Shown here piece after piece: positions 6,037 to 13,491 of a stretch of DNA of 14,935 bases; positions within the stretch are counted from its first letter, which is position 1, and each line of letters starts with the position of its first letter. The notes under the pieces are model-generated. The model was not told the DNA's origin. It saw nothing but the letters and a program-made list of their open reading frames with translations, and searched no databases. Source of the stretch: UBA6136 sp039795615 (GTDB lineage: Bacteria; Pseudomonadota; Gammaproteobacteria; Methylococcales; Methylococcaceae); contig JBDKLO010000033.1 of NCBI GenBank assembly GCA_039795615.1, positions 1-14,935 on the forward strand, given 5' to 3'. Made by a program: the position numbers and the translations under genes.

Positions 6037-7359
6037 ATGCCCGCAGTTTTTTCCAGAAAGTCCATGAAACCGTCCAAACTACAAAACCCCACCGTCCAGG
6101 TTCTCATCGCCATCTCTTTGGGGATCGGTCTCGGGCTGTTCAGTCGATCGCCTCTAGGTGCAGGTAGTTTCGACCCTGCCACCCTAGGCCAGGTCGGCAT
6201 GATCCTGATCCGTTTTCTCAAGGCACTTGCGGTCCCATTAATCTTTTTTGCGGTGGCGGATGCCATCGTCAGGACGAATCTTGCCGAAAAATCAGGCATT
6301 CGCTTTCTGGTGATCTGCTTGTTCAATGTCAGTATCGCCTCTGGGATTGCACTCACACTGATCAACCTGCTTCATCCCGGCACAAAATGGCAGGGCCACA
6401 TCGAAGAACTCCTCAAGCTGGTGGGGTCGGCGCCCGTTGCTACCCAGGTGTTACCAGAAAAAAACAAACTGGACTGGATGCAGGGGCTTTCGGGTCTATT
6501 TCCCCAGCATCTCCTTGATCCCATCCAAACGGGAAACATCCTAGCCACCGTCATTCTGGCCGTATTGGCCGGCATGGCTGTCCGAAGCCTGAGCTCGTCA
6601 ACCACCGGAGAGGAAAAACGCGCGGTCGACCTCATGGCGTCTGCTCTGACTGGCGGATTCTTGATGTTTTCCAGAATCCTGCGCTTTGCCATCCGCCTAG
6701 CGCCTCTGGCCATCCTTGCGCTCGTAACGCAAGCTGTGGGCAAACTCGGCCTCGGCATCTTTCTGGATCTCTCTGACTATCTTTTGATCGTCATGCTGGG
6801 TCTACTGCTTCAGGGGCTGATTTATTACCCCTTGGCCGCTTTTGTGGCGGGGGGACGCTCTCCCATCGCTTTTCTCCGGGGCGCATCTGAAGCGGCGTGG
6901 ACCGGGTTTGCCGTCAACAGCAGTCTTGCAACCGTTCCCGTGAGCCTCAAATGCCTTCAGTCAATGAAAGTCGATGATCAGGCCGCTCGCATCGCGGTCT
7001 GTGGTGGCACCAATTTCAATAATGATGGCGTGGTTCTCTATGAGGTGATGACTGCGCTTTTCCTGGGCCAAGCCATGGGGATGGTGCTCGATATTCCGCA
7101 GCAGCTCGTGATCGCCTCTTCCAGCATCATTGCTGCAGCCGGGATTGCAGGGGTTCCTGAAGCAGGACTCGTCATACTGCCGATCGTGCTGGCGAATTCC
7201 GGATTTTCGGAGGCGGTCATTGCCGCAGCGATTCCCCTCGTCTCACCCATTGACTGGATTCTGGCTCGTTGCCGCTCAGGCGTGAATGTCCTGGGCGATA
7301 TCCTAGGCGCAACGATCCTCTCGCGATGGAATCAACGATCAGACACCCTATCGCGCTGA
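6037..7359 (+). CDS. Dicarboxylate/amino acid:cation symporter (DAACS/SDF family), probably C4-dicarboxylate type
   Basis: Inner-membrane secondary transporter of the glutamate-transporter fold, 440 residues with the usual two-hairpin core. The HP1 region is VNSSLATVP (293-301). The helix 7 motif is NFNNDG (326-331) in place of NMDGT. HP2 is AAGIAGVPEAG (367-377). Helix 8 runs DWILARCRSGVNVLGD (406-421). Aligned with archaeal GltPh, helix 8 keeps the substrate-carboxylate arginine (Arg413), the asparagine (Asn417) and the final aspartate (Asp421). The aspartate that binds the substrate amino group is replaced by Ala410. E. coli DctA also lacks that aspartate (serine there), so a substrate without an alpha-amino group is likelier than an amino acid. 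The start is uncertain: ATG 6037 or ATG 6064. The gene ends 21 bases before a strong terminator. Confidence 0.9.
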   Translation: MPAVFSRKSMKPSKLQNPTVQVLIAISLGIGLGLFSRSPLGAGSFDPATLGQVGMILIRFLKALAVPLIFFAVADAIVRTNLAEKSGIRFLVICLFNVSIASGIALTLINLLHPGTKWQGHIEELLKLVGSAPVATQVLPEKNKLDWMQGLSGLFPQHLLDPIQTGNILATVILAVLAGMAVRSLSSSTTGEEKRAVDLMASALTGGFLMFSRILRFAIRLAPLAILALVTQAVGKLGLGIFLDLSDYLLIVMLGLLLQGLIYYPLAAFVAGGRSPIAFLRGASEAAWTGFAVNSSLATVPVSLKCLQSMKVDDQAARIAVCGGTNFNNDGVVLYEVMTALFLGQAMGMVLDIPQQLVIASSSIIAAAGIAGVPEAGLVILPIVLANSGFSEAVIAAAIPLVSPIDWILARCRSGVNVLGDILGATILSRWNQRSDTLSR

Positions 7360-7380
7360 AAAGGAAAAAGGTTCAAGCAC

Positions 7381-7413
7381 AAAAAAAACCAGCCTCGAGG
7401 GCTGGTTTTTTTT
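7381..7413. terminator. Bidirectional intrinsic terminator between the symporter gene and nhaD
   Basis: Eight A, then the stem CCAGCC, a short loop, GGCTGG, and eight T. The six GC-rich pairs plus a G-T wobble, flanked by matching A and T runs, give a Rho-independent terminator in both directions. It lies between the convergent symporter and nhaD genes, 21 and 22 bases from their stop codons. Confidence 0.95.
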
Positions 7414-7435
7414 GTGGGTCAGGGACGAAACCCGA

Positions 7436-8791
7436 TCAGTGATTGATCAGGTAGTGCACCACAATGGATGACGCATAACCCGCAGCAATAGCGGGTGTCC
7501 ACTTCAGGTGGCTGAAGAAGGTGTACATCCCCTTGGAGCTTCCCATCAGAGCAACACCCGCGGCTGAACCAACAGAGAGGAGCGTCCCCCCCACACCCGC
7601 AGTCAGCGTAATCAGCAACCACTGGTAGAGATCCATATCAGGATTCATGCTGATAACAGCGAACATGACCGGGATATTATCGACCACGGCGGAAAGCAGT
7701 CCGACCAGAATATTGGCTGTCGTGGCACCCAAACCGTCGTACATTGCAACGGAAGCCAGTTCAAGGTAGCCGATGTAGCCCAGACCACCGACGGCAAAAA
7801 TCACGCCGAAGAAAAACAGCAGGGTATCCCATTCAGAATCCTTGACGTTTTCGAAGACATCAAACTTGCCGCTTTCGGGATAGACCATTTTCAGGCGGTA
7901 ACCGTAAAGCATCAGGTAAGAAAGCCCCAGCATCATGCCCATGAAAGGCGGGAGATGAAGGAACTGCTTGAAGCTCACTGCCGTCACAATGGTCAAGACA
8001 AAAAGACCACAGACCACCAGAGCACCGGGCTTCATCACCACGCGCTCTTCTTCCGCATGAACCGGCATTTCATTGGGGATGGCGAACTGCATGATGAGTG
8101 CAGGAACCACAAAGTTCACAACTGAAGGAACGAACAACTCAAAGAAGTCGAAGAATTCAGCCTTGCCCGCCTGCCAAACCATCAGTGTCGTGATATCGCC
8201 GAAGGGGCTGAACGCACCGCCCGCATTTGCAGCACTCACAAGATTCACAAAGCCCAGCGCCACGAATGCGGGGCTCGAGGCGCCGACGGCCATCACGACT
8301 GCTCCCACCAGAAGTGCAGATGTCAGGTTATCCGCAACGGAAGAAAGGAAGAACGTGATGACGCCGGTGATCCAAAAAAGGACCCGGTAATTGAAGTTCC
8401 GACTCACCAGCCAGGAGCGAAGTGTTTCAAAGACGTTACGCTCAGCCATGGCATTGATGTAGGTCATTGCCACGAGAAGGAACAGGAAAAGCTCAGCGTA
8501 TTCCTTGAGGTCATGCTCGAAAGCTTGATGAACCTGATCTGCTGGAACGCCGTTAGAGGCGGCCAGATAAGCTACATGCGCCCAGATGATGCCCGCAGCC
8601 AGGATGACCGGCTTGGACTTACGGAGGTGAGTGAATTCCTCCGTCATCACAAAGGCATAAGAGATGATGAAAATCAGGACACAATAGAGTCCGCGCTGGG
8701 TGCCGGTCAGGCCGAGGTTCTGCCCCTCTTCTGCAAAGGCCAATTCAGGAATGAGGAACAAGGACGCAAGCAAAAGGAATATCCGAATCAA
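7436..8791 (-). CDS. nhaD: Na+/H+ antiporter NhaD (ion transporter superfamily)
   Basis: Inner-membrane antiporter that exports Na+ (and Li+) in exchange for protons. The 451-residue protein begins with a hydrophobic segment ending AFA-EEG, which could be a signal peptide or first helix, and has about a dozen membrane helices. Family motifs are SVADNLTSALL (151-161, with Asp154 and Asn155), AGGAFSPFGDITT (190-202, with Asp199, Thr201 and Thr202) and SAVVDNIPVMF (367-377, with Asp371). These are the half-helix regions expected to carry the ion site in the ArsB/NhaD group. The only plausible start is TTG at 8791: a TAA lies seven codons upstream in frame, the first internal Met is at residue 49, and GAGGG lies about 7 bases before the TTG. 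It is monocistronic, convergent with the symporter and divergent from the sulfite reductase. Confidence 0.95.
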   Translation of the reverse strand: MIRIFLLLASLFLIPELAFAEEGQNLGLTGTQRGLYCVLIFIISYAFVMTEEFTHLRKSKPVILAAGIIWAHVAYLAASNGVPADQVHQAFEHDLKEYAELFLFLLVAMTYINAMAERNVFETLRSWLVSRNFNYRVLFWITGVITFFLSSVADNLTSALLVGAVVMAVGASSPAFVALGFVNLVSAANAGGAFSPFGDITTLMVWQAGKAEFFDFFELFVPSVVNFVVPALIMQFAIPNEMPVHAEEERVVMKPGALVVCGLFVLTIVTAVSFKQFLHLPPFMGMMLGLSYLMLYGYRLKMVYPESGKFDVFENVKDSEWDTLLFFFGVIFAVGGLGYIGYLELASVAMYDGLGATTANILVGLLSAVVDNIPVMFAVISMNPDMDLYQWLLITLTAGVGGTLLSVGSAAGVALMGSSKGMYTFFSHLKWTPAIAAGYASSIVVHYLINH

Positions 8792-9022
8792 GACACGGCC
8801 CTCAGTAGGTTAAAGTCAGATGCCCCGCACCAAATGGCAGGGTAAATTCTTAAGAAACAACCGCTAATTATAGTCGATTACTTGGGGCATTGGAGAAACA
8901 CTCCTTTTCCCCACTTCGACCCTTCATGCTTGAAAGGATGACCCGGGAAGTGTTTTAGCTCCGAGGTCTAAGGTGTATATTGGCCGGTCAAGCGGCACAA
9001 CCGAGAGCCTGAGCCAACGCAC
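8792..9022. promoter_or_regulatory. Divergent regulatory region between nhaD and the sulfite reductase gene
   Basis: This 231-base region is the longest gene-free stretch in the window and must hold the start signals of both neighbours. On the minus strand a TATAAT (8872 down to 8867) lies about 75 bases before the nhaD TTG, with no convincing -35. The resulting nhaD leader would contain a hairpin at 8823-8842 (CCCTGCC / GGTGCGGGG with a bulge and wobble). On the plus strand TATATT (8976-8981) lies about 40 bases before the reductase ATG, again without a clear -35. A GGAG-AAACA-CTCC stem followed by TTTT at 8892-8908 could weakly terminate plus-strand transcription. No CysB or other operator was recognised. 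Confidence 0.4.
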
Positions 9023-10675
9023 ATGTACCAGTACGATCATCACGACCAGACGATTGTTAACGAGCGCGCAGCGCAATTCAGAGAGCAGACGCGCCGCTTC
9101 TTGGCGGGCGAGTTGACCGAAGACCAGTATCGCCCTTTGCGACTGATGAACGGTCTCTATATTCAGCGGCATGCACCCATGTTGCGGGTCGCGATTCCCT
9201 ATGGATTGCTGTCCTCAGGGCAACTGCGCATGCTTGCGCACATTGCAAGGACTTATGACCGTGGATACGGCCATTTCACCACGCGACAAAACATTCAATA
9301 CAACTGGCCCCAGTTGGAACAGGTTCCAGACATCCTGGATTGCCTGGCTTCCGTTCAGATGCATGCCATTCAGACCAGTGGCAACTGCATTCGGAACACC
9401 ACCAGCGATCACCTCGCCGGGGTGGCTGCCGACGAACTGGAAGATCCCCGTCCCTACTGCGAGATCATTCGGCAATGGTCAACGCTGCATCCTGAATTCG
9501 CGTTCCTTCCACGCAAGTTCAAAATCGCCGTCAGCGGGGCTGAGCGCGACCGTGCAGCCACTCAGGTCCATGACATCGGTCTCCAACTGGTTAGAAACGC
9601 AGAAGGACGAACCGGTTTTGAAGTGTTGGTTGGGGGCGGACTCGGCCGAACCCCGATCATTGGTGTTGTCATTCGACCCTTCCTGGAAAAGGAGGATCTC
9701 CTTTCTTACCTTGAAGCCATCTTAAGGGTCTACAACCAACTGGGACGTCGCGATAACAAATACAAGGCCAGGATCAAAATCCTGGTCAAGGAAACCGGTA
9801 TCGAAACCTTCTCCCGATTGGTCGAGGATGAGTGGAATCTCATTCGCGATAGCCTCAAGCTCGATGCACAAGAAATCGAGCGGGTTACCAGGGACTTTAA
9901 GACGCGCCAGTACCAGACTCATCCGACATCGGATGCTCAGGTTGAAGCTTTATTGGCCGGCAATAAAGAGTTTGCCGCCTGGCATCGCCGTAACACTGTG
10001 GATCACAAGCAACCCGGTTACCGGGCCGTCTTTATTTCTCTGAAACCACACGGCAAACCACCAGGAGATATGACGGACGTACAGATGGACGCTGTAGCGG
10101 ACATCATCGACCGCTATAGCTTTGGCGAAATTCGAGTCACCCATACCCAGAACCTGGTTCTGGCCGATGTTGAAACACGGAAGCTACCTGAACTTTGGAA
10201 GGAACTGTCATCCCTCGAGCTGGCAACGGCGAATGTAGGGACCGCAACCGACATGATTACCTGCCCGGGCCTTGAGTTTTGCTCCCTCGCGAATGCAGCC
10301 TCCATTCCGGTGGCCAATGGGATTCAAACGCTCTTTGATGACATGGATTATCTCTACGACCTGGGTGAAATCCGGATCAATATCTCGGGTTGTATGAATG
10401 GTTGCGGCCATCACACCGTTGGTCACATCGGAATTCTGGGTGTCGATAAGAAAGGTGAGGAGTGGTACCAGATCACCCTCGGAGGATCATCGGCCAACGA
10501 AGCATCTCTTGGCGAACGCCTGGGCCCCTCGGTAGCTCGACATGAAGTGACGGGAGTCATGGAAAAGATTTTCCTCACTTTCAAGGATCTTCGCGAAGGA
10601 GAGGAATCTTTCCTCGAAACCGTTAGACGCACCGGCATCGAACCCTTTCAGGAGCGCGTTTATGAAAATCATTAA
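9023..10675 (+). CDS. cysI: Siroheme / 4Fe-4S sulfite (or nitrite) reductase, pseudomonad CysI type
   Basis: Reduces sulfite to sulfide by six electrons for cysteine synthesis; the same fold also serves assimilatory nitrite reductases. The 550-residue protein has the duplicated ferredoxin-like and siroheme-binding halves. GLYIQRHAPMLRVAIPYG (44-61), HFTTRQNIQ (84-92) and TSGNCIRNTT (118-127) mark the first half. The cysteines binding the 4Fe-4S cluster and siroheme are Cys414 and Cys420 (CPGLEFC), then Cys457 and Cys461 (GCMNGCG). The sequence resembles the Pseudomonas aeruginosa PA1838 type from its first residues, which fixes the ATG at 9023. The DUF934 gene overlaps it by 14 bases, as in pseudomonads. 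No cysJ flavoprotein or ferredoxin gene is nearby. Sulfite is the preferred substrate because DUF934 neighbours accompany the sulfite enzymes; sequence alone does not exclude nitrite. Confidence 0.92.
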   Translation: MYQYDHHDQTIVNERAAQFREQTRRFLAGELTEDQYRPLRLMNGLYIQRHAPMLRVAIPYGLLSSGQLRMLAHIARTYDRGYGHFTTRQNIQYNWPQLEQVPDILDCLASVQMHAIQTSGNCIRNTTSDHLAGVAADELEDPRPYCEIIRQWSTLHPEFAFLPRKFKIAVSGAERDRAATQVHDIGLQLVRNAEGRTGFEVLVGGGLGRTPIIGVVIRPFLEKEDLLSYLEAILRVYNQLGRRDNKYKARIKILVKETGIETFSRLVEDEWNLIRDSLKLDAQEIERVTRDFKTRQYQTHPTSDAQVEALLAGNKEFAAWHRRNTVDHKQPGYRAVFISLKPHGKPPGDMTDVQMDAVADIIDRYSFGEIRVTHTQNLVLADVETRKLPELWKELSSLELATANVGTATDMITCPGLEFCSLANAASIPVANGIQTLFDDMDYLYDLGEIRINISGCMNGCGHHTVGHIGILGVDKKGEEWYQITLGGSSANEASLGERLGPSVARHEVTGVMEKIFLTFKDLREGEESFLETVRRTGIEPFQERVYENH

Positions 10676-11147
10676 AAGCGGCCATATCGTTGAGGACCAG
10701 TGGACGCATCTGGATGGCGAAAGTGCGCTTCCATCAGGCGCCTCTGTGACGTTGGGACTTGATCGGCTTGAGGCTTTGACTGAGTCAGAGAGACAGATCG
10801 TATCTCAACTCGGGGTTCGGATCGGACCCGATGAGGACGTGACCCGAGTCAAAGCACATCTCCATCAACTGGATCTGATCGTTCTGGTGATGAACCCTTT
10901 CACCGATGGCCGAAGTTTCAGCCAAGCACGCATTCTTCGGGAACAACTCGGCTTTCGGGGTGAAATCCGTGCCAGTGGAGATTTTCTCCGCGACCAAATG
11001 TACTACCTGCATCGACTCGGGGTAGACTCCTTTGAGTTCGCAGAAGGGACGGATCTCAATGATCGCCTGAAGGCTTTCAGCGAGTTCTCGGTGACCTATC
11101 AGGCGGCCCAGGACGAACCCCAACCCCTTTACCGTCGCCGCGGCTAA
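10662..11147 (+). CDS. DUF934 family protein, partner of the sulfite reductase
   Basis: A 161-residue cytoplasmic protein of the DUF934 family, typically encoded right after the siroheme sulfite reductase in proteobacteria; its biochemical role is not settled. Conserved blocks are NPFTDGRSFSQARILRE (78-94), GFRGEIRASGDFLRDQM (97-113) and LHRLGVDSFEF (116-126). It contains no cysteine, so it cannot carry an Fe-S cluster on cysteine ligands. A structural, chaperone or regulatory role, or binding of another electron donor, is likelier than electron transfer through its own cluster (inference). Its ATG lies inside the 3' end of the reductase gene (14-base overlap) and is preceded by AGGAG, so the two genes should be translated together. 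Confidence 0.92.
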   Translation: MKIIKSGHIVEDQWTHLDGESALPSGASVTLGLDRLEALTESERQIVSQLGVRIGPDEDVTRVKAHLHQLDLIVLVMNPFTDGRSFSQARILREQLGFRGEIRASGDFLRDQMYYLHRLGVDSFEFAEGTDLNDRLKAFSEFSVTYQAAQDEPQPLYRRRG

Positions 11148-11180
11148 TCACAAATTTACCGCCGCAGAGGAGATATCTTC

Positions 11181-11627
11181 ATGGTTTGCTACAAGGCCTT
11201 TACTGCCATGGTTCTCGCACTCACGCTGACAGGGTGCATCTCAGAATCCATTACATCCAGTGAATCCTCATCAGCATCGTTTGGATCCAGCTCTGATTCC
11301 TCGAGTTCTCCTTCAAAATCCTCCAAAAAGAAGGCCACTGTTCCCGAAGAGAAGCGAGGCTATCTGAATGACATTGCCAATCTGACGAATTCCGTCACCG
11401 GCTCCAAGATGACCTCTTCAGATTTCATGAATGCGCTCTCCCGGACAGCCAGTCAGGATCAAATCAGCAACTGGGAATCGGAATCGACGACCTATATCGG
11501 AATCGGCAAGGGTCTCAAGCGAGCCAGTGTGCCGGTTGCCGATATCAAAACTCAGCCATTCCTCGAAGACGTTCTGGCCCGAAATCAGAACGCACTCGAC
11601 CTGATTCAGCAGGGCTATAAGGAGTAA
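11181..11627 (+). CDS. Serine-rich putative lipoprotein of unknown function
   Basis: I do not recognise this 148-residue protein. It has a short signal peptide with lipobox LTGC (Cys19); Ile20 at +2 suggests outer-membrane sorting. Residues 21-50 form an extended Ser-rich linker ending in SKSSKKK, such as a tether carrying a domain away from the membrane. The soluble part (about 55-148) begins RGYLNDIANLTNSV and looks alpha-helical; it has no cysteine. AGAGGAG lies about 9 bases before the ATG. The gene starts 33 bases after the DUF934 stop and ends six bases before the next start, and its last codons carry the AAGGAG that serves the next gene. Coupled expression with the 600-residue secreted protein therefore seems certain; a role together is inferred. 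Confidence 0.85.
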   Translation: MVCYKAFTAMVLALTLTGCISESITSSESSSASFGSSSDSSSSPSKSSKKKATVPEEKRGYLNDIANLTNSVTGSKMTSSDFMNALSRTASQDQISNWESESTTYIGIGKGLKRASVPVADIKTQPFLEDVLARNQNALDLIQQGYKE

Positions 11628-11633
11628 GCTCGG

Positions 11634-13436
11634 GTGAGTTACGGACCGCTTCCATGGGGAGCGGTCATCCTTCTGATGGCCGCTCAAACGGCCATGGCCG
11701 ACCACTCGCTTGACTACCTCTACATTGAGGCAAACAGCGGGACCTCCAGTGGCGGCCATGTGGCAGTCAAACTGGATGAGACGGTTTACCACTTTCAGAA
11801 TAAGGATGGACTGATCCTCCTGCAAAGAGAGGCTTGGCCACGATTTCGCCATCTCTACGCAGATCTCGACAACCGGGACATCCATGTCGCGAAGGTCAAT
11901 ATCCCTGACCCTGTGCAAATCGAGATCAAACGCCATCTCGATCTTTCTCACCTTACACAGAAATTCTGGCTGGAGCACGCAGCGTCTCTGGACAGGGACG
12001 TGGCGCTCATTGAAGCTCTCTCCCTAAAACAGGCTTTCGCCATTCCGGGCGCGGGATTTTTTGGTGACAGAAAGCGCCCTTCTCAGGGTGAGAGTTTCAT
12101 TCTCGGCCCCACCGAGACACCACAATCGATTCGTAATCGACTTCAGACCATTATCAACACACGCAGAAATCTTCATCCCGAAAGGATTGAGGTTACGCCC
12201 GAGGCATTCAAACCGGCAGATTTAAGCCGAGGTTATGCGGACGAGTGGATTGATCTCACTCAAAACCAGATCGCTCTTGAATGGTCTCTGGGACAAAAAG
12301 AGCTCAATCAAGCCGTATTGATGGATGGTGGCGCTCTTCCCCCCGAAGAGAGTCAGCAGGGGTGCTCCGCCCAGCGCTGGCTCTCGGGTTACGAGGCTCA
12401 CCTGAAACAGGATGCTAGCCGTCTTTTACTCAATCCCTACCCTGGGTCAGGACTCCCGCTTCTTAGAGCGTTAGCTCGATACGAAGCCGTGAAGCTTTCA
12501 CTTGAAAAAGGAAGGCTCTATCTCCTTTCACCCGGACTATCGACAACCGCTTCCGAGCGTCGGCAGCGCGATGAATATCTTGAAAGCCCGCAAAGTCGGC
12601 TAGAGACCGAATTTCGGCAGCACCTGAATGAACTCAGTAGCCGTCTTTTTTGCTCGACGGAGATTGATGATCTCTCGTATCACAAACTGGAGTTGGCAAC
12701 ACTCGACTTGAAGGAGGTCGTTGTCGCCAATCAGCAAAAAATGCCCGCGGGATTCGACCATGAGCCGGATCTCCCCAACGCCCCAGCCTTGATCACCCCT
12801 GATCAGCTGGAAAGCGCACGCATTCCGGAGACAACCGCCCTAGAGAGGGCCCTCGAGGCAAGAGACCGCCTTCAGGACCAAATCACCGAAAGGATGCATT
12901 ACAACCTGATCACCCGGAACTGCGTCACAGAGCTGATCAAAGCCATCAATTCTGGTTTTGAGGGGAATCGAGAACCCCCAGAACTTGAAGGACATATCGA
13001 CCCCTATCGCTCCCAATCCTTCGTGCCCTTTCGTTTTTTTGAGCTCGTTCTGAAGCGATATCCGGTAGAGAGCACAACCACCATTCGCTCGTTTAGACAC
13101 CGACGTTTGGCTGAGATGATCTCAGCGAATGACGGCCCCTGGACGGGGATCCTGGAGGGCAACACATTGACTGGCAGCGTCTATCGCCCAAGAGACGAAG
13201 ATGGGATCTTTTTGTTCTTTACCGAGGAGTCGCTCTGGTCCAGACCCTTGCTGGGCATCGCCAATCTCGGCACTGCGATGGGCGCCATGGCGCTGGGCAT
13301 TGCCACACTTCCACTGGATCAGGGCCATCTTCTAGAAGCCGGCGCACGAGGCGCACTGTTCAGCTTGCCGGAAATTGGTCTTTGGAATATTCGGAAGGGA
13401 AGCTTTACCGAAGCCACTCTTCGAAACGAGAGATGA
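11634..13436 (+). CDS. Secreted 600-residue protein, candidate permuted papain-like (Lnb_N/DUF4105-like) enzyme
   Basis: A GTG start at 11634, preceded by AAGGAG at about 9 bases, gives a signal peptide (about 1-22, cut after AMA), so the protein should be periplasmic or outer-membrane associated. Two features suggest a circularly permuted NlpC/P60 (papain-like) fold. Near the N-terminus is SGGHVAVKLDETVYHFQ (39-55, candidate His42), which looks like the His-bearing strand. Far downstream is YNLITRNCVTEL (423-434, candidate Cys430), resembling the NNC motif of Lnb_N/DUF4105 proteins. The roughly 390 residues between are mostly helical and carry Cys244 and Cys340. Residues about 538-560 (rich in Gly, Ala and Leu) form one hydrophobic segment near the C-terminus, with a weaker one at 570-584. 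It follows the lipoprotein gene by six bases. The substrate is unknown, possibly peptidoglycan, lipid or a protein amide. That it is a real gene is certain; the enzyme call is moderate to weak. Confidence 0.88.
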   Translation: MSYGPLPWGAVILLMAAQTAMADHSLDYLYIEANSGTSSGGHVAVKLDETVYHFQNKDGLILLQREAWPRFRHLYADLDNRDIHVAKVNIPDPVQIEIKRHLDLSHLTQKFWLEHAASLDRDVALIEALSLKQAFAIPGAGFFGDRKRPSQGESFILGPTETPQSIRNRLQTIINTRRNLHPERIEVTPEAFKPADLSRGYADEWIDLTQNQIALEWSLGQKELNQAVLMDGGALPPEESQQGCSAQRWLSGYEAHLKQDASRLLLNPYPGSGLPLLRALARYEAVKLSLEKGRLYLLSPGLSTTASERRQRDEYLESPQSRLETEFRQHLNELSSRLFCSTEIDDLSYHKLELATLDLKEVVVANQQKMPAGFDHEPDLPNAPALITPDQLESARIPETTALERALEARDRLQDQITERMHYNLITRNCVTELIKAINSGFEGNREPPELEGHIDPYRSQSFVPFRFFELVLKRYPVESTTTIRSFRHRRLAEMISANDGPWTGILEGNTLTGSVYRPRDEDGIFLFFTEESLWSRPLLGIANLGTAMGAMALGIATLPLDQGHLLEAGARGALFSLPEIGLWNIRKGSFTEATLRNER

Positions 13437-13444
13437 TCGCTCGA

Positions 13445-13472
13445 AGGAGACGCTTTAAGTGAAGCGCCTCCT
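13445..13472. terminator. Hairpin between the convergent 600-aa protein and ctpA genes
   Basis: AGGAG-A-CGCTT pairs with AAGCG-C-CTCCT around a six-base loop, giving an eleven-position stem with one A-C mismatch. It lies 9 bases after the upstream stop and 20 bases before the ctpA stop on the other strand. No T-run follows on either strand, so it may act as a weak bidirectional terminator or an mRNA 3'-end stabiliser. Confidence 0.55.
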
Positions 13473-13491
13473 CACGGCGAGAATCAGGACT

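Noticed and set aside
9171..9725. 184-codon plus-strand open frame inside cysI
   Set aside because: It lies in another frame wholly within the reductase gene, whose protein matches its family throughout. No ribosome-binding site or motif was seen.
11418..11978. 186-codon minus-strand open frame across the lipoprotein/600-aa protein junction
   Set aside because: It is antisense to two coupled genes with signal peptides and good ribosome-binding sites. Its own translation has no start signal or domain that I recognise.
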